Below are positions 1-9,801 of a DNA stretch of 10,467 nt, in pieces. The position numbers were made by a program, and so were the translations under genes. Position 1 is the stretch's first letter. Each line of letters starts with the position of its first letter. The notes under the pieces are model-generated. The model searched no databases and was not told where the DNA came from. It saw nothing but the letters and a program-made list of their open reading frames with translations. Origin of the DNA: Xylaria sp. FL1777 (Eukaryota; Ascomycota; Sordariomycetes; Xylariales; Xylariaceae); the NCBI GenBank assembly GCA_022578965.1, contig MU401082.1, forward strand, positions 1 to 10,467, in the 5' to 3' direction.

Positions 1-600
1 CAATGCATTTATATATTATATGCATAAAAAAAAAAAAAAAAACACATGCATTTTTTATTTAGTATATATATAAGCTATTTATGCTTACTGCTATAATAAG
101 TTTATATAATATTTACTTAAGTACTTATAAAAAAAAGTAAAAAATAATAAATATGCTTTTATTTGCGTTTATAATAAAGTTGCTTTTTTGCTTGCTATAG
201 TAATACGTTTACGTGTTATATATGTAAAAAAAAAAAAAAACAGCTAATATACTTTTAATAGCATGCATAATAAAGTTACTTTTGCTTTTTGTAACAATGC
301 ATATATTTATATGTTATATATATAAAAAAAGAAATAGCTAATGTACTTTTAATAGCATATGCAATAAAGTTGCTTTTGCTTTTTATAGCAATACGTACAT
401 TTATATGTTATATATATAAAAAAAGAAATAATTAATGCATTTTTAATAGCATACGCAATAAAGTTACTTCTGCTTTTTATAGTAACACGTACATTTATAT
501 GTTATATATATAAAAAAAAAAATAGCTAATATATTTTTAATAGCATACGTAATAAAGTTGCTTTTATTTTTTATAGCAACGTATATATATATTATAAACT
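1..600. repeat. Tandem array, 94-bp unit, about five to six copies
   Basis: Units aligned on AGCTAAT-like starts lie at 242-335, 336-429, 430-523 and 524 to about 600, exactly 94 bp apart. A more diverged unit covers about 147-241, and 1-42 matches the tail of a unit, so the array probably continues left of the window. Each unit has an AATAAAGTTRCTTTTGC-like core, a TTATATGTTATATATA segment and an A-run. Units 336-429 and 430-523 differ at about ten positions, all C/T or G/A transitions. The unit at 242-335 also differs from its neighbour only by transitions, while the last unit has lost 2 bp. This is satellite-like non-coding DNA with no open frame across units. Confidence 0.9.
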
Positions 601-659
601 TATTATTGCTTGTTATAAATAAAGGTACTTTTTTTATATAAGCTTTGCTTTTAAACTTT

Positions 660-945
660 ACAAAACATACTTTTTTTGTTCTTTAATAAAATAAACAGCA
701 CTAATTACTATGTGTTGCTTTTTAACCTTTTTAAACCTATTGTTTGTTTTTTAATAAGCAAACAGCACTAATTACTATGCGTTGCTTTTTAACTTTTTTA
801 AACTTATTGTTTGTTTTTTAACAAGCAAATAGCACTAATTATTACGCATTGCTTTTTAATCTTTTTAAACTTATTGTTTGTTTTTTAATAAGCAAACAGC
901 ACTAATTATTACGCGTTGCTTTTTAACCTTTTTTACTACATTTTT
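660..945. repeat. Tandem array, 67-bp unit, about four copies
   Basis: The word CAGCACTAATTA (TAGCACTAATTA once) starts units at 696, 763, 830 and 897, exactly 67 bp apart. A partial unit precedes 696 and the last unit decays after about 930. Each unit reads AGCACTAATTA, a short variable CpG-bearing segment, GTTGCTTTTTAA, then a T-rich half ending in AAGCAAA. The three full units (696-896) have about nine variable columns, every one a C/T or G/A transition, with no indel. It lies just after the 94-bp array but shares no obvious unit with it. Confidence 0.9.
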
Positions 946-1253
946 TGTTCTTAAATATGCATTAGTAATAAAAACAAATCTTTTTTTTTTTTCTTTTAAA
1001 AACTTTTTTTTTAATTAAATTAATTTAATAAGTACTAAAAGATTAGTGCTGCAGTATAAGTAAATAAAAAAAGAAAAAAAAAAAAAAGTTCTTTTTTTTT
1101 TTTTTTAGTATTAATAAAAAAATATCTAAACAAAAAATAACCTTAGATCTTTTTATAAAAAACTATAAGCAATATAATTTTTAGCATAATATTATAGCTA
1201 TATATAATAAGCGTTAATAAAAGCTTATATAAATATAAAGTACTTACTTATTT
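946..1253. other. Non-coding A+T-rich stretch with opposed poly-A and poly-T runs
   Basis: I see no gene or RNA here. It holds T runs near 980 and 1090-1105 and an A run near 1070-1087, the last two lying next to each other so the strand could fold back. The rest is unstructured A+T-rich sequence with the purine-C signature. Confidence 0.6.
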
Positions 1254-1587
1254 TATTTTTACTTTAAACTTTTTAGCGCTATAACTACTAAAAACATAGT
1301 TAGTTTATTTAGCGCTAAAAAAATTTAAAAATATATTAAGCAAATATAAAAAAAGATTTCTATTTTAAACCTTATTAATGCTTATAATACTATTTAATAA
1401 TTATAAACACTTGTTTATTTTGCTTTTATTTTAAACTTTTTAGCGTTATAACTACTAAAAATATAGTTAGTTTATTTAGCGCTAAAAAGGTTTAAAAGGC
1501 ATACTAAGCAAATGCAAAGAAAATTTCTACTTTAAACCTTATTAACGCTTATAATACTTTTTAATAACTATGCTGCTAATGTTTAGA
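1254..1587. repeat. Direct duplication of a 167-bp unit, each copy with an inverted repeat
   Basis: Copy 1 is about 1254-1420 and copy 2 about 1421-1587; TAGCG at 1274 and 1441 gives the 167-bp offset. Each copy carries an inverted repeat of about 18 bp: TTTAAACTTTTTAGCGCT at 1263-1280 against AGCGCTAAAAAAATTTAAA at 1311-1329, and the same pair in copy 2, with a one-base length difference between arms. An inner AACTACT/TAGTTAGTT pair lies in each loop, so each copy could form a nested hairpin. The copies differ mainly by C/T and G/A transitions; for example GG in the right arm of copy 2 is AA in copy 1. It may be a decayed small foldback element duplicated in tandem, but no target-site duplication is recognisable. 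Confidence 0.8.
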
Positions 1588-1631
1588 TTTTTTTTATATA
1601 GTAATATTTATTGCAACTAAAAGCTTTTTTA

Positions 1632-1730
1632 TATTACTAATATAAAGCAGTTTTTTTTTTTTTTTATTACTAATATAAAGCGGTTTTTTCTTTTTTTTAT
1701 TACAAATATAAAGCGTGTTTTCTTTTTTTA
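1632..1730. repeat. Short tandem array, 33-bp unit, three copies
   Basis: TATTACTAATATAAAGC or a one-base variant begins at 1632, 1665 and 1698, exactly 33 bp apart, each followed by one or two G-bearing bases and a T-run. The T-runs in units 2 and 3 are interrupted by single C. There is no coding content. Confidence 0.85.
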
Positions 1731-2814
1731 AGTTAAATTTAATATATGCAACAAAAAGAAAACCTTAAAAAAGCAACAAAAAATAAACAAATATAAAACA
1801 TGCTATAGCTTAAAAGCTTTTAAGTAAAAAAAAAGTAAGAAAAAGTTTAATTTACTGCTATAGCAAAAAAAAAGTTAGCTTTGCTTTATTATTTAAACAT
1901 ATTATTGTTATAAAAAAAAAAAAAACAATTAAGCTTATAAAACAGCTTATAATGCGTAGTTTATATAAAGAAAGCTTTTAAGTAAAAATAGTATATATAT
2001 ATAAAAATATATTAAAAAACAAGTATATATATATAATTATAGTTTATAACTATGTTTTTTGCTAGCATTAATAAAAAAGTATAACGTAAACAAAAGTTAA
2101 AACGTATGCTTGCTATAAGCGCTGCTAGTTATATATAAATCAAAAAGAAAGCTAGATTTTTTAATTATAATTTTTTTTTATTTAAATATTAAAATAATTT
2201 AAAGTTAGCGCTATAATGTAGTATTAAGACTTTTTTAATGCGTAAAAAAAGCTAAGGTATAAAGGTTATTATTGTTTTATAAACTTTATTGCTTTAAAAT
2301 CTATTATTAAAGCATATATACTTTATAGTTTTTATGCATTAAAAAAATACAAAAAACAAAATTATAAAAAAAAAATAGCAAAAAAACATACATTAAAACA
2401 AATAAATAAACTAAAATAAAATAAAATAAACAAAGCATAACTATGCTATAACTAAAACAAGTTTTTAAGTAAAAATAGAAAAAAAGCTATAAGTATTTTA
2501 CTACTTTTATATATATAAGTTACAAAAAGTGCTATATGCATTAAAAATTATATGCTTACTTATATATGCTTAAAGATTTATTATAACAAGTAATAATAAA
2601 AAGCAATTGCTTTTTTTTTCTAAAGTAAATTTAAATTAACTTTTTATGCTTATGCTTGCTTTTATAAATAATTTTGCAAGCGTAAAAAAACTATAAGAAA
2701 AGTTTTTATTATTATGTTTTATATGTTATAGTTTTATTTTTAAGCTTTTTTTATACTTTGGTTACGTTTAAAAAAGCAATATTTTACGCAAAAAGTTTTT
2801 TTAATATAATTAAA
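1731..2814. other. Decayed A+T-rich stretch without recognisable genes
   Basis: I see no gene, RNA or ordered array. A 17-bp word AAGCTTTTAAGTAAAAA occurs exactly at 1814-1830 and 1972-1988, and a 16-bp part of the second copy with its flank (TTTTAAGTAAAAATAG) recurs at 2463-2478. TA-alternating runs lie near 1991-2001 and 2022-2035. Short A+T-rich words of this kind may recur by chance, though exact 16-17 bp matches hint at dispersed repeat remnants. Confidence 0.55.
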
Positions 2815-3058
2815 TTTTTATTTCTTTTTTATTTTATATTTTTTTTTTTTTACATTTTTTTTATTTTATATTTTTTTTATTTTATATTTTTTTTATTTTA
2901 TATTTTTTCTATTTTTTATTTTTTTTATCGATTTATTTATTTATTATATTCTTTATTTCTTTTTATTTTTACGTATTTTTACTTTTTATTTCTTTTATTT
3001 TTTATTTACTTTTTTTTTTCTTTTTTTATTATATTTTTTATTTATTTTAACACAGTTT
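2815..3058. repeat. T-rich low-complexity tract (T-runs with single A interruptions)
   Basis: The + strand is dominated by runs of T broken by single A, with a TTTTATTTTATATTTT-like unit repeated irregularly. In 2881-2940 I count 46 T of 60. Unlike the surrounding DNA, TC is common here: about seven of the eleven C in the tract follow T, including one TCGA near 2928. An open frame of 113 codons crosses it only because T-rich DNA lacks stops; the frame starts with TTG and encodes mostly Phe, Ile, Leu and Tyr. I read it as an expanded simple-sequence tract, not a gene. Confidence 0.75.
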
Positions 3059-3577
3059 TTATAATTTTGACTTTTATACTAACCTTAAAACACAATTAAA
3101 AGTACTTAGTTTTTATTAAATTTTATAGTATAAAAAAAGCATAATAGTACAAAAAGCTTTTTTTTTTTTGCTTTTAGAATAGTAATTTTAACTAACAAAC
3201 TTTGCATGCTGTAGTATTATATAACAATAATAAAGCTAACGTTGCAGCTTTTTTTGCTTATAAAGAAATTTTTTAAAACTTATACTTTTAACTTTTTTTA
3301 AGTATTAATACTTTTTTTGCTAGGATTTTATAACAATAGTAATTATTTTTATAGAAAACTAGCTATTTAATAATATTTTTTTCTATATATATAAAAGCAA
3401 ACATTGTTTTTACTAATGCTATAATAGCTAACTTAATATATTTAAAAAATTTCTGTTTTTATTAAATTTTTTGCTTAGCTTTACAAAAAATGCTAAAAAT
3501 GCAAATAATAGTTTAATAGCTTATTTTTTAAGCAGTTTTATATAATATAATGCTAATTTGTTATTTATAATACTTAA
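3059..3577. other. Decayed A+T-rich stretch, nothing recognised
   Basis: The sequence is unordered and A+T-rich with the purine-C signature and several short T-runs. I find no open frame of useful length, no array and no RNA-like fold. Confidence 0.5.
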
Positions 3578-3815
3578 GTGTTTAAAACTTAAATATAGCT
3601 TAATTAACTATAGCTTAATTAAGTGCAGCAAACAACTATATAAAGTTTTATATTAGCCTTTAAATAATAGCTTTAATTACTAGCGTTATAAATAATAAAA
3701 CAGCAAAAGTGTTTAAAACTTAAATGTAGCTTAATTTACTATAGCAAACAATTATATAAAATTTTACATTAGCTTTTAAAGAATAGCTTTAACTATTAGT
3801 GCAGTAAATAATAAA
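3578..3815. repeat. Diverged direct duplication, copies of 122 and 107 bp
   Basis: Copy 1 is 3578-3699 and copy 2 is 3709-3815, separated by 9 bp. Both begin GTGTTTAAAACTTAAAT and end AATAATAAA. Copy 1 contains an extra 15 bp after CTATAG, apparently from a local repetition of TATAGCTTAATTAA, which explains the change of offset from 131 to 116. Most of the remaining differences are C/T or G/A, with a few transversions, so this duplication looks older than the 94-bp and 67-bp arrays. It has no coding content. Confidence 0.8.
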
Positions 3816-4005
3816 CTTTTTTAAAAAGCAACTTAAATAAAATGAAATATACTTAGTAGTAAGCTTTATTTGCTTTAAAACAAATAATATATTAATTACT
3901 AAAGCTTTTAATAGTTTTTTTTTTAAAAGCAAAAATCTTTGCATTTTAAGCTATTACTAAGCAATTTTTTTAAGCTTAGTACTTTTATTACAACAAGCAA
4001 TACAT

Positions 4006-4041
4006 TTTTGCTTTTTTTTTAGCTGCTAAAAAAAAGCAAAA
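4006..4041. repeat. Short hairpin: T-run/A-run inverted repeat
   Basis: The left arm 4006-4023 (TTTTGC, nine T, AGC) is the reverse complement of the right arm 4025-4041 (GCT, eight A, GCAAAA) apart from one extra T, with a single T at the centre. The arms are 17-18 bp, and the GC pairs at both ends of the A/T run make this more than a chance A/T palindrome. It could extrude as a cruciform or be a foldback remnant. No adjacent gene suggests a terminator. Confidence 0.7.
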
Positions 4042-5128
4042 TATTACAGCTAGTAATACAAACAATACATAAGCTAATGTTTTTTTTGCTAAAGCTTTAT
4101 TTTTTTAAGCCTTTAAGCTTACCTTTTTTGTTTAAAAAAGCAAAAGCTTAAACATACGCTAAACAAACGTTAAAAAAAACAACATTATTAACTTTAAGCT
4201 TTTTGTTTTTAAATAAACCTAGAAAACTTGTTTAGCTGCTAAAGCTACTGCTTAAAAAAGCAAAGCGATTTAAGCTTAAAAAAAAAAAAAAAAACTTACG
4301 TAAAATAAAAGCAAAAAAAATTACAAAAAAAAAAACAGCAAAATGTTATATAAAATTAAATACTAGCTTAGCAAAATTATATATTAAATATGCTTACATA
4401 AACTATAATTATTTCTTTTAAGTATTTATATTTTTTTTAAAAAGTGCACTAGTAAACTTCTATAAAACTAAGCATAATAAAATAGTTACAATAAAAAAAG
4501 ATTATATTTAAAGTAAATATAAAAAGCAGTAGTATGTTTACTATATGCTATAAAGATCGTAGTAAATAAAAAAGCTATATATACTTTTAGCTATATATAT
4601 AAGCTATATTGCTTTTATAACTAATAAATTTAACTATTATAGTTTTTAATATAACATAAATAAAATTAAACTTTATATAAAAAATTTAATACTATATAAG
4701 TTATGTTTTATAAATAATAATATAGCGCAAACTTTTTAAGTAAAAAACAAATAATACTATAAAAAACTCGAAAAAAAAAGCAATGCTATATAAAGAACTA
4801 ATAATTAGCAATAATGCTATATAAGCTACTTAAAGCAATACTACATAAATTTTTAAAAAAACAAATATTACTAAAATAATAATAATTTAAATTACTTTAA
4901 GTTATTTTTTTAGCATGCTAAGTTTTTTTTAAAAATAATATTACTTTATATTAGTTTTTATATACTTAAAGATAAGCTAAAGTATAATTATTATATAGTT
5001 TTAAATATTTTATTTTTAGTAGCTTTTATTAGTTTTACTTTAATTTTAAGTTTTATTATAGCTACTTATAATTATTAAAATTATAGCTACTATTTGTTTT
5101 TAGCTTTATATTATTTATAACGTTTATT
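4042..5128. other. Decayed A+T-rich stretch with loose inverted repeats
   Basis: I recognise no gene. AAAAAAGCAAAAGCTTAAA near 4134-4152 is an imperfect inverted match to TTTAAGCTTTTTGTTTTTA near 4192-4210. ATTATAGCTACT occurs exactly at 5055-5066 and 5080-5091, 25 bp apart. An A-run of 17 lies at 4278-4294. The rest has no visible order. Confidence 0.5.
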
Positions 5129-5401
5129 TTGTTTTTTTTTTTGCTAGTTTTACTGCTATTAATTAGCTTTTTTGCTAGCTTATATTATATAGTTAGCTTT
5201 ATGTTTAGCTTTTTATATAATACTACATATTTTATAAAGATTTTTTTTACTAACGTGTTTATTTTATATAATAACTTAAATATTAATATTAAACTATTAG
5301 CTTTTAAGTTTTTTAGTTTAAACTATACTAATAAATTAACAAAAAAAAATAGTAGTTTTGCAGCATTAAAAAATATGCTAAAGCAGAATATATATAGTTA
5401 A
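5129..5401 (+). other. Open frame of 90 codons, probably a chance product of composition
   Basis: This is the longest frame outside the simple T-tract. It begins at TTG and ends at TAA. The translation has a Leu/Phe-rich first third that would look like a membrane segment and a Lys/Asn-rich tail, but contains no Asp, Glu, Gly, Pro, Trp, Arg, His or Cys. That absence follows from the lack of GA, GG, CC and TC in the DNA and does not suggest a selected protein. There is no convincing promoter, splice or start context. The opposite strand is open over part of the same DNA, as expected from stop-poor composition. A decayed transposon frame cannot be excluded. Confidence 0.25.
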
Positions 5402-7969
5402 AAAAACACAGTAAGTTGTTTAGTAAGTATATAAAAAAGCTGTTTAAAAAACATATACAAAGAACTTTTGCTGCAATAATTAAATAAATATTAAAGCATA
5501 GCATTAAAGCTAAAATAAAAAGCATTGCGTTTTTATTACATAAGTATTATAGCATATAAGTATATATTATAGCATGCTTATATAGCAACATTGCAAACTT
5601 AATTAAGCAACTATAGCAAATATATTAATATAATAACTATTAAGGCTCTTTTAAATAAATAATTTATATTATTATATAATAGCTTTTTTTTTACTATATT
5701 ATAGCATAATAGCTTTAAATAGCTATACTTAAAACTAAAAAAATCTAACTTTATAATAATATGCTTAAATAATTAAACATAAAAAAACTTAGTTTTTTTA
5801 AAGTTTAGCGTAATAAAAATATAAAAGCTAACATATACTTAATAATAGTTAAACTAGTTATTAAAAAACAAGCATATAATGTTTTTACTAGTAAATATAG
5901 CAAACTAAGCCTTTTAAACTTTATAATACTAAAAAGCAAAGCTTTTGCTTAATTAACTAGTATAGTTATTTAAAATGCTAAGCATTAATGCTATATATAC
6001 AAACTAGCTTTAGCGTTTATTTATGTTATAATTACTAAAGTTATAAGTTTTTATTTTTAGTTTTTGCTATTATATAAAAACAAAAAATAAAAAGTTAGCA
6101 CTATTAAATAGCGCTATTTTGTTTATTTAAAAGCTTTTAACTTTAATTTTACTTAAAGCACTAAAAACTTAAAAATAAATGCAGTAAATATTAAGTAAGC
6201 TAAAAAGTTAAAAATAGCTTTACATATAGTTTAGCTAGCTTTTGTATAAAACATTATATTATATTTAATAAAAAAGCTTAAGCTTTTTAAAATATAACTT
6301 GTAAGCTTTAAAGAACTTTAAATTATATGCATAAATAACTAATTATAATGCAAGCTTAAAGGTTTTACTACGTAATAGTTATACTTTATAATATTTAGCA
6401 AAAATAATAGCATAATTAGCAATGTTTTAAAAGTTGTTTAGTAGTGTTGTTTTAAATTGCTTATTTATACTTAGTATACTTTGTATTATATTTTGCTAGG
6501 TTATTTTTAATTAATTTTAACGCTTAAAAAAAAATAAGCAAAACTGCTTTAAAGCATAACTTATAAATTAGAAAATATATTAGTTAAATATATTGTTTAA
6601 TACTTATAATATGTTATACTTTTGTATTATGTTTTTTAAGCTAAGCTTTTATAATAGCTTTTTTAACTTATTAAACATATAGTAATTTTAAGTAATATGC
6701 TATAGCTATAATATTTAAAAAAAAATATTATTAATATAAGTTTGCTTAAAAAAAATAAGCAATACTTAGTTTATATATATATGTTTAGCATACTTAGTAG
6801 TATTAAACTGCTTTAGTAATATATTACTATTAAAAAGTGTAAATATTGCTAGCTTTTTAATAAGCTTAATAAAGCAAACAATAAAAGCAAGCATAAAGTT
6901 ATTTAATTAACGTATTAAAACAAAAAAAAAAAAGTTATAAGTAATAAAATTAGTTAGCAAAAACAAGCAAATAGTTTGTTAAAAAAGCAGTTTATAAAAG
7001 TTTACAGTAGTTATAATATAAAATTAAAGCATATAATATTTATAGCATATATTATAATAAAATAACATAAAGGCGTTAAACAAAATAAATAATATATAGT
7101 ATAACTAGCTTTTATAAAACTAAAAAGCATTAAAAAAAAAAAAAGATTAAGTAGCGTTATTTTTTGCGTTAATATTTTAGCTTTGCTTTAATAGTATTAT
7201 TTAAGTAAGTTTAAGCTAAAAAGCAGCAAATTAAACTATAATAAATTAAAAAAATAAAATCTTTTTATAAGTATTTATATATGCTACTTATAAAAATTAT
7301 ATATTTTAACTTTAAATAAAGCTACTTTTTTAACATAAAAGCTAGCTAAAGTAATTTTTATTATTTTTAGCTTTTTTATATTTTAAAATATATATTATAA
7401 ATATAAATATAAATAATATTCTTAAAATAAGCTATTATTATTATAAGCTATTTTAGTTATGCATGCTAATTTATTAAGCAAAATAAATAAAAGTATTATA
7501 TTATTAGTTAAATAAAAAGGTTTAATAATATAAAACACGTTTTAAAAAGCAAAGTTAATTTATATAGCATTAAAGTAAAAGTACTGCTAGTTTGCTATTA
7601 AAAAATAGTTCGTATAGAATTTCTATAAGGTATTTTTTGCTAAATAGCTTATAGTTATATTTTTAATATTATATTTTTAAAAAAAAAAAATAAAGCTAGC
7701 AAAATAGCTAAACAAATGCTAATTATATAAAGTTTTAAAGTAGTTTTAAAACAGTTTTATATATTTATATAAAATAACGTATTATAACTAAATATACTTA
7801 AAAAAGCTAAAGTTTTTTGCTAAAGCTTGCTAAATATTTGCTTTTGTTTTAGCTTAAGCAAAACTAATAAAGTATTAAGCAATAATCGCAAAAAAACAAA
7901 AAGCATACAAAGCAAGTAGCATATAGTTCTTTATAAACTGTTTTTATATTTTAAATAGCAAATAAATAG
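5402..7969. other. Long decayed A+T-rich stretch, no genes seen
   Basis: About 2.6 kb with the strongest purine-C signature of the window; the 240-base count quoted for the whole block comes from its left end. I find no open frame, array or RNA-like structure. Small palindromes occur, for example ATAGCGCTAT near 6110 and TATAGAA/TTCTATA at 7613-7627, the latter unusual only because it keeps a GA and a TC. Strand composition is fairly balanced between A and T here. Confidence 0.55.
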
Positions 7970-8573
7970 TTTAATGTTTAAAAATTAAAAAAAAGTAAAA
8001 GAAAAAAAAATAAACATAGTTATTAAAACTATATTTAAAGAAGCTAAGTTGCAAATTTTAAGTTTTATAAAGTTTTACTAAATTAAAAACGCAATATATA
8101 TTTTAAGAAATAAAAAATTAAAACAAAAGTAAATAACTTAAAATAAATATTATTAAAGAAAATGCAACAAAAAAACAAAGCTATATAAAATAGCTATTAA
8201 TGTTATATTAACAAATAATATATATTTGTTAATAAATATTATAACAAAAGGCTTTAATAAACAAAAAGAAAAGCTTAAGCTTATTAGCATTAAAAAAAAT
8301 ATACTAAAAAAAAATTTGTAGTGCTTTTAGTTTAACATAAAATAAAAAAAAGTTAGTAAAATTATTTTGTTTTAAAAAATTAATATAAAAAGCTAAAGAG
8401 CTTTATATAAAATAATTAGTTATATGTTTTAATATATAACTAGCTATATTTATTATTTTATTTATAAAAAAAAATTAATATTATAAATCTAAAAATAGAA
8501 ATAAAAACTATAAAAAGAAAAAAAATAGCTTATAAAAAACTAACTACTTTAAAACTAAAAAAAACAAAAAAAG

Positions 8574-8661
8574 AAAAGCTTTTAAAAAACAAAATATTTT
8601 AAGACTTAAAGTTTTTAAAAAGACTTTAAGTCCTAAGATATTTTGTTTTTTAAAAGCCTTT
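8574..8661. repeat. Long near-perfect palindrome, 43-bp arms
   Basis: Arms 8574-8616 and 8619-8661 are reverse complements over 43 positions with four mismatches and two central bases. The mismatches are 8577/8658, 8598/8637, 8602/8633 and 8613/8622. Each is of C/T or G/A type, and at each the right arm keeps a C after a pyrimidine or a G before a purine while the left arm has T or A. The right arm therefore looks closer to the original and the left arm more decayed. As DNA or RNA it could form an 88-base foldback. No target duplication or transposase is visible; it may be a foldback element, a former cruciform or a recombination scar. Confidence 0.9.
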
Positions 8662-9604
8662 TTAGAAGTATAAACAAGCTAACAATACAAACAAAAATAA
8701 AAAAAAACAGAAAAAATAGAAAATAAAGCATACTATAGTTGCATTAATAAAAATAAAAGTGCAAAATTTATTTTTATATGCAATAATGCATATTATTAAA
8801 TAAAAAAAAAAACTACTAGCTAAGCTAATTATAATAAACTAGTAGTAAAAAAAAAAAAGCAAAAGCAAACAAACAATTTTTGCTAAAAATAAAAGCTTTA
8901 CTACTAATAAAAATAAAGGGATTTTGCTATAACAAAGTAAAAAAAAAGTTAAGCAATAAAGCAACAAGCTTATTTAAAATATAAAGCATAAAAAACAAAA
9001 AAAAAATCAAAAAAAAAGAAATAACTAGTTTTAAAGCATTTAAAACAGTATTATTACTTTTGTTACTATTAAAAAAGCTTAAGTTACTAAAACTAAAGAA
9101 ACTTTAAAATTAAAAACAAGCAAAAAAAGCAAAAAAAAAAAAAAGTTCTAGTTTAAGCAGTTTAAAATTTGTAGTATTACTATTGTTTAAATTTAAAAAA
9201 GCAAAGCTATTTATATATAGTAGTTTTAAAGATTGCTTAAATAAAGAAGTAAAAAGTAGCAATAGCACTTAAAAATAAATAAAAAAAAGTTAAGTAATTA
9301 AAAACAAAACATTTGTAAAAAAAAAAAAAAAAAATAAACAAAATTAGCTTTAAGTAAAATAACAGTAATGCAAAAGCAAATTAAAAGTTAAAAGCAATAA
9401 AGTAAAAGCATAAAAATATATAAATGCTAAAGTATTTCTATTAAAAAACAAGTTAAAAAAAAAAATACAAAATTAACTAAAAAGTTAAGCAGCTTTTTGT
9501 TTTAGTTTAACAATTTGTTATACTTAAGCTTTTTTACGTTTTTGCTAATTATGTTTAGCAGCTAATAAAAGCATAGTAATTAAGCTACAAAAAAAACAGT
9601 AAAG

Positions 9605-9692
9605 CAAGCAAAAATAGCAATACAACAAGTAAAAGCACTAAAAAAAAACAAACAAAAATAGCAATATAACAAGTAAAAGCGCTAAAAAAAAG
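9605..9692. repeat. Tandem duplication of a 44-bp unit
   Basis: Copies 9605-9648 and 9649-9692 both read CAARCAAAAATAGCAATA, then YAACAAGTAAAAGCRCT and an A-run. CAAAAATA at 9609 and 9653 sets the 44-bp offset. The main differences are transitions (G/A at the fourth base, C/T in ATACAA/ATATAA, A/G in GCACT/GCGCT). It is non-coding. Confidence 0.85.
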
Positions 9693-9700
9693 CTAAAAAA

Positions 9701-9733
9701 GCGCTAAACAAACACTAAACAAGCACTAAAAAA
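9701..9733. repeat. Three copies of an 11-bp unit, RCRCTAAAMAA
   Basis: GCGCTAAACAA, ACACTAAACAA and GCACTAAAAAA follow one another at 9701-9711, 9712-9722 and 9723-9733. They share the GCRCTAAA word with the end of the preceding 44-bp units, so the short array probably grew from that end. Confidence 0.75.
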
Positions 9734-9800
9734 TAAGCTTAATAATAGCGCATAACTTGAAAAAAAATAAGCTATAACAAAAATACAAATGCAATAAAAA

Positions 9801-9801
<1 letters not shown>

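Noticed and set aside
242..945. CRISPR array
   Set aside because: The 94-bp and 67-bp arrays repeat over their full length with no unique spacers, and there are no cas genes. They are plain tandem repeats.
2758..3099. Open frame of 113 codons on the + strand
   Set aside because: It starts at TTG, lies almost wholly in the T-rich simple tract, and translates to Phe/Ile/Leu/Tyr runs. T-rich DNA rarely forms stops in this frame, so its length is not evidence of coding.
5328..5525. Open frame of 65 codons on the - strand
   Set aside because: It overlaps another weak frame, has the same composition-driven residue set and no supporting context. I regard it as chance.
8574..8661. Intrinsic transcription terminator
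   Set aside because: The hairpin is far longer than a terminator, is not G+C-rich in the stem and follows no gene.
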